In this document: in pieces, positions 17,685-25,332 of the stretch
How the letters are laid out: every line of letters begins with the position of its first letter
Numbering within the stretch: position 1 is the stretch's first letter
DNA from: Ensifer aridi
GTDB lineage: Bacteria; Pseudomonadota; Alphaproteobacteria; Rhizobiales; Rhizobiaceae
Direction: 5' to 3'
Assembly: GCF_002078505.1 (NCBI RefSeq)
Contig: NZ_LUAV01000035.1
Span: 248,001 to 312,000 of the forward strand
Length of the DNA stretch: 64,000 nucleotides
The notes under the pieces: generated by a model
What the model was told of the DNA's origin: nothing
Seen by the model: only the letters and a program-made list of their open reading frames with translations
Database searches by the model: none
Program-made: the position numbers and the translations under genes

Positions 17685-19207
17685 GCCAGGACCTTGGGGG
17701 CTGCAGGAGTATGTGCGCCGATCATGTATTGTCCTATATCCTCGGGTCGCGTGTCGCGTGTCTCGAGCCGCGGGCTTAGCGTGCCGTGGTGCAGCACCTG
17801 GATCACGTCGCAAAGTTCGAAAAGCTCCTCGAGTTCTTCCGAAATGACGAGGATGGCCATGCCCTCATTGCGCAGCGCGACAAGCCGCCTGCGGATGGCG
17901 GACGCGGCACCGACGTCGACGCCCCAGGTCGGCTGCGCCACGAAGAGCAGTTTCGGAGAGAGCATGATCTCGCGGCCGACGATGAATTTCTGCAGATTGC
18001 CGCCGGAAAGCGCGCCCGCTTCCACGTCGGGGCCGGGCGTGCGGACATCGTATTGACGAATGCACTCGCTGGTAAACGCCTTAGCCCTCGCCTTTTCGAC
18101 GAGACCGTGCCTGAGAAGGCCGAGCGGATGCGCCGTAAGCAGGCTGTTGAGGACGAGCGACATTTCGGGCACGGCGCCCCGTCCAAGTCGGTCCTCGGGC
18201 ACGAAGGCAAATCCAAGCTGCCGGCGGGCGGCGGCACCGAGCGTGCCGACGTCCTTTCCCATCATGTAGATCCGGTCGCGCTGTTCCCGCGGCAGCACCG
18301 TTTCGCCGGATATCAGCGCGGCAAGCTCGCTTTGTCCGTTACCCGAAATCCCCGCTATTCCGAGGATCTCGCCGGCACGCACCGTGAGGCTGATCCCGGA
18401 GAGCGCCACGGCAAAAGGGTCCTCCGGCCGATGGTCGAGGCCGATGATCTCCAGCCGCTTTTCCCCGCCAGACTGGGATACGGCCGGCATCGGCTCCGGC
18501 ATGTCGCGGCCGATCATCAGGCGGGCAAGGTCATGGGCATCGTGTTCGCGTGGGTCCACGTGGCCCGTGACGCGACCGGCGCGCAGGATGGTCGCCTTAT
18601 CACAGATGGCCCGAATTTCCTCCAGCTTGTGGGAAATGAACAGGATGGAAACGCCGCCGTCGCGCAGGCGCCGCAAGGTGTCGAAGAGCTTGTCAACCGA
18701 CTGCGGCGGCAGGACTGAGGTCGGTTCGTCGAGGATCAAGAGCCTCGGCTTGGTCATCAGGCATCGAATGATCTCCACCCGCTGCCGCTCGCCCACCGAA
18801 AGCGCGTGTACAGGGGCGAGCGGATCGACTTCGAGGCCGAAGTCACGCCCAAGCGTCCGGATGCGTTCCGTGAGATCGGCTTTCCTGCCGGGTACCACCA
18901 GTCGAATATTCTCCACGACCGTCAGCGTTTCGAAGAGCGAGAAGTGCTGGAAGACCATGCCGATGCCCTTGCGCCTCGCCTCCGCGGGCGAGGCAAGATT
19001 CAAGGGCTCTCCGTCCCAGACGATAGTTCCCTCGTCTGGCTGCTCGACGCCGTAGATCAGCTTCATCAGCGTCGATTTGCCCGCCCCGTTTTCACCGAGC
19101 ACCGCATGAATCGACTCTGGAGCTACGTCCAAGTCGATGCCCTGATTGGCATGGATCTGGCCGTAGCTCTTGGAAATGCCGCGAAGCGACAGGAGCGGGG
19201 CGGTCAT
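17681..19207 (-). CDS. BMP-type ABC importer 2, double ATP-binding protein
   Basis: 508 residues, two cassettes. First: Walker A GENGAGKST, signature ALSVGERQRVEI, Walker B LLILDEPTSVL. Second: degenerate Walker A (GISGNGQSE) and signature ALSGGNLQKFIVGRE. Same architecture as the ATPase at 11467. It starts 3 bp after the substrate-binding-protein stop. Confidence 0.9.
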   Translation of the reverse strand: MTAPLLSLRGISKSYGQIHANQGIDLDVAPESIHAVLGENGAGKSTLMKLIYGVEQPDEGTIVWDGEPLNLASPAEARRKGIGMVFQHFSLFETLTVVENIRLVVPGRKADLTERIRTLGRDFGLEVDPLAPVHALSVGERQRVEIIRCLMTKPRLLILDEPTSVLPPQSVDKLFDTLRRLRDGGVSILFISHKLEEIRAICDKATILRAGRVTGHVDPREHDAHDLARLMIGRDMPEPMPAVSQSGGEKRLEIIGLDHRPEDPFAVALSGISLTVRAGEILGIAGISGNGQSELAALISGETVLPREQRDRIYMMGKDVGTLGAAARRQLGFAFVPEDRLGRGAVPEMSLVLNSLLTAHPLGLLRHGLVEKARAKAFTSECIRQYDVRTPGPDVEAGALSGGNLQKFIVGREIMLSPKLLFVAQPTWGVDVGAASAIRRRLVALRNEGMAILVISEELEELFELCDVIQVLHHGTLSPRLETRDTRPEDIGQYMIGAHTPAAPKVLA

Positions 19208-19210
19208 GGC

Positions 19211-20311
19211 TCACTTCGGCAGAGGCGTGGTGACACCTTTCACGTGCCAGTCCATCGCGACGATCTCCCCATCGCTGAGCGTTGCACCGGAGGCGACGCC
19301 TTCGCTGCCGTCGGCCTTGGCGATCGGCCCGGCGAAGGGCGAGAAGCTGCCGTCGGCGATCTTCGCTTCGATCTCCTTTATCTTCGTCATGACCTCAGCG
19401 GGTACGTCCGGGCTCCAATCAACGACCTTTACGACTTTATCGGTGACGCCGAGGAAGGCATTCGCACCTTCGAAGGTGCCCGCAACGTGGGCGTCAACCG
19501 AGGCCTTGAAGAACGGCGACCAGTCCGTCGCGACACAGCCGAGATAGGTCTTTGGAGCGTAGCTCTTCATCGACGAGTTGAGATTAAACGCGTAGATGCC
19601 GGCCTCCTCGCAGGCCGAGATGACGGAAGGCGTGTCCTGCGCGTTGGAAAAGATCACGTCGCATTTCTGGGCCATCAGAGCCTTTGCGGCCTCCTGCTCC
19701 TTGGCCGGATCGAACCACGAGTTCACCCAGACGACCGAGACCTCGATATCGGGTCTCACGGCTTGCGCGCCGAGCGTGAAGGCGTTGATGGAGGTGATCA
19801 GCTCCGGAATCGCAAAGGCGGAGACCGAGCCAAGCTTGCCGGTTTTGGAGAGGGTCGCGGCCGCCATACCGAGCAGGTATGTCCCCTGGAAGTATTTCGC
19901 CGCGAAGGGCGAGAAGTTCGGCGCCACCTGGAAGCCGGACGCATGCAGCACGGTCACGCTCGGATCGCGACGGGCGATCTGCAGTGCGCCGTTCTGATAC
20001 CCGAAGGAGCCGGCGATCAGGAACTTGTTTCCGTCTGCAACTGTCTTGTTCATGATGCGGTCGGCGTCCGGCCCTTCGGCGATGTTCTCGATGACGGTCA
20101 CCTTCACCTTGTCTCCATAGGCGGCCTTGACCGGCTCGAGGCCCGCGGCAAGCGCGCGGCCCCAGCCGACGTCGCCGATCGGCGAAGGGATCACAAGGGT
20201 AATTCCGAGCGGTTCGTCGGTGGCAAAGGCGGCTCGGCTACCGAACGCGCCGGCGAGGCCGGTTGCGGCGATTCCCTTCATCAATGTCCTGCGGGTGAGA
20301 TTTGTCAGCAT
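19211..20311 (-). CDS. BMP-family substrate-binding protein (importer 2)
   Basis: 366 residues from ATG 20311 (AGGGGAA upstream). The leader TRRTLMKGIAATGLAGAFG has a twin-arginine-like start and a hydrophobic core, followed by ITLVIPSPIGDVGWGRALA and the family segments FQGTYLLGMAAATLSKTGK and FAIPELITSINAFTLGA. It presents a nucleobase/nucleoside-like ligand to the permeases. The adjacent deaminase and oxygenase genes suggest a purine or modified purine. It follows the deaminase gene after 22 bp. Confidence 0.9.
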   Translation of the reverse strand: MLTNLTRRTLMKGIAATGLAGAFGSRAAFATDEPLGITLVIPSPIGDVGWGRALAAGLEPVKAAYGDKVKVTVIENIAEGPDADRIMNKTVADGNKFLIAGSFGYQNGALQIARRDPSVTVLHASGFQVAPNFSPFAAKYFQGTYLLGMAAATLSKTGKLGSVSAFAIPELITSINAFTLGAQAVRPDIEVSVVWVNSWFDPAKEQEAAKALMAQKCDVIFSNAQDTPSVISACEEAGIYAFNLNSSMKSYAPKTYLGCVATDWSPFFKASVDAHVAGTFEGANAFLGVTDKVVKVVDWSPDVPAEVMTKIKEIEAKIADGSFSPFAGPIAKADGSEGVASGATLSDGEIVAMDWHVKGVTTPLPK

Positions 20312-20333
20312 GTCAGTTCCCCTGTTTTGTGTC

Positions 20334-21713
20334 TTAGAATTCCACTGCCGCGAGAGCAGCCTCGGCCTCGGCGAAGAGCCGCGCCTCATCGAGTCCGATG
20401 AACTCGCCCTTCGTCCAGACGATGCGGCCGTTGATCATGGTCATGTCGGTCGGCATGCCGACGCCTACTTTGGCGATCAGGCTCAGCGGATCGTGCCGTG
20501 TGCCGACGTAGTCCATTCGCCGTGTGTCGATCGCGAAAAGGTCGGCGGCCATGCCGGGGGCAAGCCGGCCGACGTCGCGGCGGCCGAGGAGGGCGGCACC
20601 GCCGGTCGTGGCATAGCCGAGGAAATCGACCGGGGGCGGAACGGGATGCGCGCGGGTCGATGCCGTCAGGCACTGCAGCATGTAGGCGGAGTGCACGCAA
20701 TGCATCAGGTTTGAATTGTCGTTCGAGGCAGTTCCGTCGCAGCCGAGACCCACTCGGAGACCGAGGGCCGACATGGCAGGAATATCGGTCACCTCGGCGC
20801 CGACAAGGTAGACCGGTTCGGGGCAGTGAGAAACACCGGTGCCACTTGCTGCCATCGTTTGAAGTTCGTGGTGGGTCAGTTCCCAGCAATGGGCATAGAA
20901 GGTATCGGGGCCGGCAAAACCGAGCTCGGCGCAGTAGTCCACCGTCCGCATGCCGTGTCGCGCCTCGATAACCGGGCTCTCGCCTTCGCCCACATGCGTG
21001 TGCAACTGCACGCCGCGATCGCGCGCCAGCGCCGCCGACTCCACGAAGGTCTCGCGGTAGCAGTTGACCGGCTGGCAGGGCGCAACCACGACCTGGCGCA
21101 TGCTGAAGGGGCTGGCATCGTGATAGGTGTCGATCAGGCGGGCGCAATCAGCGGTGAATTCGTCGGTCGTTTCCAGCATGGCGTCCGGGATGGTCGAGCC
21201 TTCGGACTTCGGCAGCGTGTTGCCGCCGCGACCTGCATGAAACCGCATGCCGAGAATATCGGCAGCTTCGAACTGCCGGTCGATCAGCCGTTTACCGGCG
21301 TGTCGGGGGAAGCAATACTGATGATCGAACGCCGTCGTGCAGCCGTGCTTGATCAACTCGGCCATTGCTGTCAGCGAGGCATGATAGAAGCAGTCCTCGG
21401 TCAGCCGCGAGAAGATCGGATAGATACGGTCGAGCCATTCGATGACCGACAGCTTCGTCCAATCGAGATCCGCGCGGTTGCGCACGAAGCACTGGAAGAA
21501 ATGGTGATGCGTGTTGACGAGGCCGGGATATACGAACCAGCCGGTGGCGTCGTGCGTGATCGTCCCGGCTGGCAATTCTTCCTTTTGAAGGCCTTCGCGG
21601 ATTGCCACTATCGCAGGACCATCCGTCAGCAAATCGACGTTGCGGTAGACGGTCGGCCCGTTGCCCTCATCCGCGATGACCGCCGCACAGTTCCGTAGCA
21701 GATGGCCGCCCAC
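20334..21713 (-). CDS. 8-oxoguanine / guanine deaminase-like amidohydrolase
   Basis: 459 residues from GTG 21713, chosen because GGGGGAGG lies 6 nt before it and because it follows the GST stop after one base. COG0402 amidohydrolase: PGLVNTHHHFFQCFVRN (HxH metal ligands), HTHVGEGES, AHCWELTHHEL and GCDGTASNDNSNLMH (metal-binding Asp). This pattern is closest to 8-oxoguanine deaminase and hydroxyatrazine-type ethylaminohydrolases, which convert an aminopurine ring to its oxo form (8-oxoguanine to urate, or guanine to xanthine). Its place between a BMP importer and a split Rieske oxygenase points to a purine substrate, possibly methylated. Confidence 0.85.
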   Translation of the reverse strand: MGGHLLRNCAAVIADEGNGPTVYRNVDLLTDGPAIVAIREGLQKEELPAGTITHDATGWFVYPGLVNTHHHFFQCFVRNRADLDWTKLSVIEWLDRIYPIFSRLTEDCFYHASLTAMAELIKHGCTTAFDHQYCFPRHAGKRLIDRQFEAADILGMRFHAGRGGNTLPKSEGSTIPDAMLETTDEFTADCARLIDTYHDASPFSMRQVVVAPCQPVNCYRETFVESAALARDRGVQLHTHVGEGESPVIEARHGMRTVDYCAELGFAGPDTFYAHCWELTHHELQTMAASGTGVSHCPEPVYLVGAEVTDIPAMSALGLRVGLGCDGTASNDNSNLMHCVHSAYMLQCLTASTRAHPVPPPVDFLGYATTGGAALLGRRDVGRLAPGMAADLFAIDTRRMDYVGTRHDPLSLIAKVGVGMPTDMTMINGRIVWTKGEFIGLDEARLFAEAEAALAAVEF

Positions 21714-21714
21714 G

Positions 21715-22374
21715 TCAAGCCTCCCCCGGCTCGGCGTCAGGTTCAGACTTGAGCTCATGCAGCCGGTGAATCCCAGGCATCTCGATGAAGTGTTCGAGGC
21801 CGCGGATTGCGCGGGACCAGAGCCTGATGCCGGGATAAGGGTCGAGCGGAACACCGCCGTCGGGCGCGAGTGCGACGTAGGGAAAGCAGGCTATGTCGGC
21901 AACTGTCGGCCGATCAGACGCGAGGAACCGCATGCCGCGCAGACCCTGCTCGACCAGGCCAGATTCGAGCTCGCGAAGCGCCGCGATGCCCTGCGCTTGA
22001 AGTTTGGCGATGTCCCCCGGACGTAGCAGCATTTCGTGAAGCCGCGCGCCTCCGAGGCTCGCTGTAAGCCGGTGCGAGAACGAAAGCCACTGCTGGACAC
22101 GCGCGGTTTGCTCCGGTGTGCCGCTGCCGAGCCACTCCGGTCCCGCCTGTGCGGCAAGGTAGACGAGCATGGCGGCGGATTCGGTGAGGATAAGATCGTC
22201 GTCTTCGAGGATCGGGATGGAGCCCGCCGGATTGAGCGCCATGAGTTCAGGGCTGCGATGCTCGGCGCCGGGATGGAAGTCCACCGGCCGGATTTCCAGC
22301 TTCACGCCGGTGAGTGCTGCCATCAGGCGCACCTTGTAGCAGCTGGGCGAAAGGACATAATCGTAGAGCTTCAT
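21715..22374 (-). CDS. Glutathione S-transferase homologue
   Basis: 219 residues from ATG 22374 (ATGA overlap with the oxygenase stop). N-terminal thioredoxin-like domain: KLYDYVLSPSCYKVRLMAAL, with the GSH-binding NPAGSIPILEDDDLILTESAAMLVYLA; then an all-helical C-terminal domain including RPTVADIACFPYV. Being co-translated with Rieske oxygenase genes recalls NdmE, a GST homologue that is a structural part of the Pseudomonas putida CBB5 7-methylxanthine demethylase. A classical GST activity is the alternative. Confidence 0.88.
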   Translation of the reverse strand: MKLYDYVLSPSCYKVRLMAALTGVKLEIRPVDFHPGAEHRSPELMALNPAGSIPILEDDDLILTESAAMLVYLAAQAGPEWLGSGTPEQTARVQQWLSFSHRLTASLGGARLHEMLLRPGDIAKLQAQGIAALRELESGLVEQGLRGMRFLASDRPTVADIACFPYVALAPDGGVPLDPYPGIRLWSRAIRGLEHFIEMPGIHRLHELKSEPDAEPGEA

Positions 22375-23207
22375 TGTGCCACCAGCTGTGCGCCATATTT
22401 GTAGTTGTGGCGTTTCAGCCAGCGCCGGTAGGCGACGGACGTCAAGTCGGCTCTCGTGGGGATTTCCATCCCTGGGTCGAGCGGCAGGAGCCGGGGGATC
22501 TGGTTTTCGAGAATCGACCGGTCCTGCAGAAAGATGGTCTGCTGAAAGTGGATGAGGTCGGTCATCGGCGTGACATCGTCGAAAAGAGCCATCCAGGGCC
22601 AAACGTCGCACAAGTCTTCGGCTAGCGGCTGGACGAAGAGGGCGATGACGTCCCATTCGCCGGGCCGGGGCGGGCACGTCTTGTAAAGGACGGAACAAGT
22701 CGGTGCTGGCACACGGTACATGTACTCGGTTGTGATGCCGCCGGCTGCCGATTTCGCAGCTTGCGGCTGATAGAATTTCACCTGGGTTGCCCAGACCTCG
22801 TCCTGGCGAATTTCGACCTTGTAGTCGTGAACCTCCGTATGCGGCTCGGCGCCAAGGATATCGGTGTGCACGAAAGGGAAATGCGCGATGTCGAGAAAGT
22901 TCTCCACTGCGCGAAGCGGTGAGCAGCGGACGCGAACCACGCCGACTTCGACAAATCGTCGCCCGGGCTGGTCAGCTTCGGGAATCGCAAAAAGGTCCTT
23001 CCGCGGTTTGCCGAGCGACGACCAAACGTGACCGTAGCGGACGCAAACGGGGAGCGTCCGCCCATCTTCAGATGTTACCTTAACCTCGCGCCCGGGGTCG
23101 AATGCCACTTCGATCGGCTCTCCCATCAGGGCCGTCTTCCATCCGTTCTCGATCTGGCCGAAGAGGCCGACGGGATACCACTCATCGATCATGGCGTCCT
23201 CAGTCAT
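22371..23207 (-). CDS. Rieske-type oxygenase catalytic subunit lacking its own Rieske centre
   Basis: 278 residues. The mononuclear iron site is intact: E102-x3-D106-x2-H109-x4-H114 in VENFLDIAHFPFVHTD. The N-terminus begins with the usual EWYPVG, but where a CxH...CxxH Rieske motif should be there is only PVCVRYGHVWSSLG, with no cluster ligands. It therefore needs electrons from another Rieske protein, presumably the product of the immediately upstream gene (ATGA overlap). NdmC in caffeine degradation has the same lesion. Predicted monooxygenase/N-demethylase on a purine-like ring; the substrate is inferred from neighbours. Confidence 0.85.
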   Translation of the reverse strand: MTEDAMIDEWYPVGLFGQIENGWKTALMGEPIEVAFDPGREVKVTSEDGRTLPVCVRYGHVWSSLGKPRKDLFAIPEADQPGRRFVEVGVVRVRCSPLRAVENFLDIAHFPFVHTDILGAEPHTEVHDYKVEIRQDEVWATQVKFYQPQAAKSAAGGITTEYMYRVPAPTCSVLYKTCPPRPGEWDVIALFVQPLAEDLCDVWPWMALFDDVTPMTDLIHFQQTIFLQDRSILENQIPRLLPLDPGMEIPTRADLTSVAYRRWLKRHNYKYGAQLVAQ

Positions 23208-23854
23208 GACGCGATGCCTTTCGCCTGAAGATATTCGGCCGTCCGTCGCAAGCTCTCGATGGCACGGGAGGCGGCGACGCGCTGGGACGCACTGCTTTTC
23301 TCGTCCAGCAGAACATGGATCAGTGTATGGTCGTCCTCCTGCGGGACAAGCAGCAGCCGGATCTCTTGTGAATTTTGCGCCTGCCAGACAAGTCCCTCAG
23401 GACCGGCCTTCGCGCCCACCACAGCCTCAAGCACGGCGATGCCGGCATGCGCCGTCAGCGAGCGCAACGGAGCAAGGCCTTCAAGTCGCGGCGGTTGAAT
23501 GGTGGGTTCTCCGACCGCCACCCATATGACCCCGCCGGACTCTTCGACCTCATGCGTTGCTACGCGGATCGTTTCCGGCGGCGTAAGACCTGGATGGGCC
23601 GGGATGCGCAGACAGTTTCCGGGCCGGGCATAGCTCCAGCCGTGATAGATGCAGGAAAGAGCCTCGCCACGCACGAAGCCGTGAGACAGGCGCATGCCGC
23701 GATGCGGGCAGCGGTCCGCCGAGGCCGCCGCATGCCCGGACTGACTTCGCCAGAGGGCAATCGGCCCGGCGGGTGTCCGTGCCGGCATGACGGTTCCTGC
23801 TGGCAAATCCGCGGAAAGAGCGACTGGCGTCCAGCCCGCCGTATCGGATAGCAT
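23204..23854 (-). CDS. Small Rieske [2Fe-2S] protein, electron partner of the oxygenase
   Basis: 216 residues. The Rieske ligands are C49-x-H51-x16-C68-x2-H71 (CPHRGMRLSHG and SCIYHGWSY). There is no mononuclear iron motif and no flavin or plant-type ferredoxin domain; the last ~90 residues look like a degenerate oxygenase C-terminal domain. It is the first gene of the operon and overlaps the catalytic-subunit gene by 4 bp. It plausibly supplies the Rieske cluster missing from that subunit. A reductase is not encoded nearby and must come from elsewhere. The ribosome site before ATG 23854 is weak. Confidence 0.85.
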   Translation of the reverse strand: MLSDTAGWTPVALSADLPAGTVMPARTPAGPIALWRSQSGHAAASADRCPHRGMRLSHGFVRGEALSCIYHGWSYARPGNCLRIPAHPGLTPPETIRVATHEVEESGGVIWVAVGEPTIQPPRLEGLAPLRSLTAHAGIAVLEAVVGAKAGPEGLVWQAQNSQEIRLLLVPQEDDHTLIHVLLDEKSSASQRVAASRAIESLRRTAEYLQAKGIAS

Positions 23855-24004
23855 AATTCAACTTTCTGAATGATACCAATGCTTTACTGGTGCAATCCGA
23901 AGTGGACGCGGACGGCTTGCTGCTCAGTGTCATCACGCTTGCATAATTATTCTGCATTGGCAATATTGATTAAATAAAAGGCAGTGGATGATTGGGCGGC
24001 GAAA

Positions 24005-24021
24005 AGGGGTTCGTGGCCCCT
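24005..24021 (-). terminator. Rho-independent-like terminator of the guanidine operon
   Basis: Read on the minus strand, AGGGG-ccacgaa-CCCCT is followed by TTT. The 5-bp stem with a short U tract lies about 100 bp beyond the last gene of the operon (24113) and upstream of the next operon's start (23854). Confidence 0.5.
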
Positions 24022-24024
24022 GCA

Positions 24025-24064
24025 TATCGCTCAAAAGGACTCCGCTGCGGTATTTTGAACGATA
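24025..24064. repeat. Long inverted repeat with an inner hairpin
   Basis: TATCGCTCAAAA (24025-24036) pairs with TTTTGAACGATA (24053-24064), 11 of 12 matching, around a spacer that itself contains CCGC-T-GCGG. It sits between the end of the guanidine operon and the upstream region of the Rieske operon. It could be part of a termination structure or an operator for the Rieske operon; the sequence does not decide. Confidence 0.5.
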
Positions 24065-24112
24065 GGCAATAAAAACATGAAGGCGGGTTGCTCGAATTTA
24101 ATGCGACGCGCG

Positions 24113-24382
24113 TTAGTCGCTTCCGCCGTCGATCCGTATGCGATCTATCGTTTCGACCCAGACGTCAATAGGCCCGAGCGAGCACCCCATCTCCATCATG
24201 TCGATCAGATCCGCCGGTCCGGCGATCTCAAGCTCGATCCGATCTGAACCGGCATGGGATACGGCCTCCGAGAGCCCGAGCTTGGCGGCATGGCGCCGGA
24301 TCCAGGGAACGAACGAGGCCGCATCAATATCGCCACGGATCGTCATCCGTTCTCGGAGGTGGCTCTGATGTCGCTCCGTCAT
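24113..24382 (-). CDS. Acylphosphatase-like protein without the catalytic residues
   Basis: 89 residues. The region MTIRGDIDAASFVPWIRRHAAKLGL aligns by eye with the acylphosphatase start (GxVQGVxFR...), and the rest (DRIELEIAGPADLIDMMEMG) fits the same small alpha/beta fold. However, the catalytic Arg after the conserved Phe is Val here, and the later catalytic Asn position reads SH, so acylphosphatase activity is unlikely. It may be a binding or scaffold version. It lies downstream of the HupE-like gene on the same strand, probably as the tail of the guanidine operon. Confidence 0.6.
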   Translation of the reverse strand: MTERHQSHLRERMTIRGDIDAASFVPWIRRHAAKLGLSEAVSHAGSDRIELEIAGPADLIDMMEMGCSLGPIDVWVETIDRIRIDGGSD

Positions 24383-24527
24383 GAAAGGCCTCGTAGTTGG
24401 AGTCTCCAGTTACGACAACATAGCGCCTGGACGCGCTTGCGGAAGCGTGTTCTACGAGCGAGGTGTCGCGAAGGCACCGGCCAAGGAGGTCAGCGGTGCG
24501 GCCCGCCTGGACAAACGCGACCTTCAC
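24324..24527 (-). CDS. Possible small ORF, 67 residues (unknown)
   Basis: GTG 24527 is preceded by AAGGA. The product shows no family I recognise and overlaps the start of the acylphosphatase-like gene. It is listed only because it fills part of an otherwise empty stretch within the operon and has a ribosome-site-like sequence; it may be spurious. Confidence 0.2.
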   Translation of the reverse strand: MKVAFVQAGRTADLLGRCLRDTSLVEHASASASRRYVVVTGDSNYEAFHDGATSEPPPRTDDDPWRY

Positions 24528-24539
24528 ACTTCCTTTTTA

Positions 24540-24695
24540 TCACGTTTGCGCAGTGCCCTTTTCAGCCTCGCTCTGCACGATGGTTGTAGGCCGGGGCGAG
24601 GCTGGATGCAGGCTCTGCAGACCAGCAAAGCGGGAAGCCATACCCGCGGAGATGACCTGTCGCCAGCAAATCAACATATCGGCTATGGCACGCAT
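24540..24695 (-). CDS. Possible small ORF, 51 residues, directly after hupE (unknown)
   Basis: ATG 24695 has a strong GAGGAG exactly 6 nt upstream and lies 24 bp after the HupE-like stop codon, ending TGA 24542-24540. The product (starting MRAIADMLICWRQVISAG) has a short hydrophobic N-terminal half and a polar tail, and no recognisable domain. The spacing and ribosome site are good for a translated gene of the guanidine operon, but the length makes it uncertain. Confidence 0.35.
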   Translation of the reverse strand: MRAIADMLICWRQVISAGMASRFAGLQSLHPASPRPTTIVQSEAEKGTAQT

Positions 24696-24719
24696 ATTCA
24701 TCTCCTCGCGCGCGAAGCG

Positions 24720-25307
24720 TCAGGCAACATAAGCGAGCCCGACACCGGCGCCCATGATCACCGTGCCGGCGATGCGAAGCGCCGCCGCTGCGGCCACGTC
24801 ATATCGGGCAACCCCACGGTAAGCGGCGACGCCGGCCATGTGCAGGATCGCCGTGCCCCCGATAAAACCGAGGATATAGCCGAGGGGGGCGGCAGCCGGC
24901 CCCTCGGTTCCATGGGCCAAGCCATGAAAGAAGGCGAAGGCGGCGGTGCCCGTGACGGCCAGAGTGACGGGCACGTTCGCGTCTATGATCAGCGCTGCGC
25001 CGCAGATGATCATAGAGGCGAGAATCGCCGCTTCGACGAGCGGCACGGTCATGCCGGTCACGGCTACGGCTGCGCCCGCGACCATGGCCGAGATGAAGGC
25101 GACTGGCAATTGCCAGAGCGCCGGGCCGCCAAGCCGCGCGGCAATCAGTCCGACGGCGACCATGGCGAGCAGGTGATCAAGACCTGAGAAGGGGTGGAGG
25201 AAGCCGTTTTCGATGCCGCGGACATGGTCGCCGATATGGGCCAGGGCCCGACCGGGCAGAGTGATTAGGAGGGCAGCGGCGAGCGCAGCGATGGTCCGAA
25301 AAATCAT
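24720..25307 (-). CDS. HupE/UreJ-family nickel permease
   Basis: 195 residues with a cleavable-looking leader (MIFRTIAALAAALLITLPGR) and about six membrane segments. It carries both HupE/UreJ hallmarks: HPFSGLDH (HX5DH) and FHGLAHGTE (FHGxAHGxE), the metal-ligand motifs of these secondary nickel/cobalt carriers. Such genes normally sit in hydrogenase or urease clusters; neither is present here. Instead the gene is downstream of a ureohydrolase and a His-rich protein, so it probably imports nickel for the ureohydrolase. Confidence 0.88.
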   Translation of the reverse strand: MIFRTIAALAAALLITLPGRALAHIGDHVRGIENGFLHPFSGLDHLLAMVAVGLIAARLGGPALWQLPVAFISAMVAGAAVAVTGMTVPLVEAAILASMIICGAALIIDANVPVTLAVTGTAAFAFFHGLAHGTEGPAAAPLGYILGFIGGTAILHMAGVAAYRGVARYDVAAAAALRIAGTVIMGAGVGLAYVA

Positions 25308-25332
25308 GGCGTTGCCTTTCTGAAGGAAGAAT

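Noticed and set aside
18806..20401. A 531-codon open frame on the plus strand
   Set aside because: Antisense to the ATPase and binding-protein genes of importer 2, rich in Arg/Asp/Gly as expected for shadow frames, with no recognisable domain.
22371..23854. A single Rieske oxygenase gene broken by a frameshift
   Set aside because: Each of the two proteins has its own N-terminal oxygenase-like start; the second begins with EWYPVG and keeps a ligand-free version of the Rieske-domain region. They overlap by a clean ATGA and each is a complete domain, so two separate subunits fit better than a frameshift.
24720..25307. HupE/UreJ as evidence of a hydrogenase or urease cluster
   Set aside because: No hydrogenase, urease structural or accessory gene is in the window; the neighbouring ureohydrolase explains the nickel need better.
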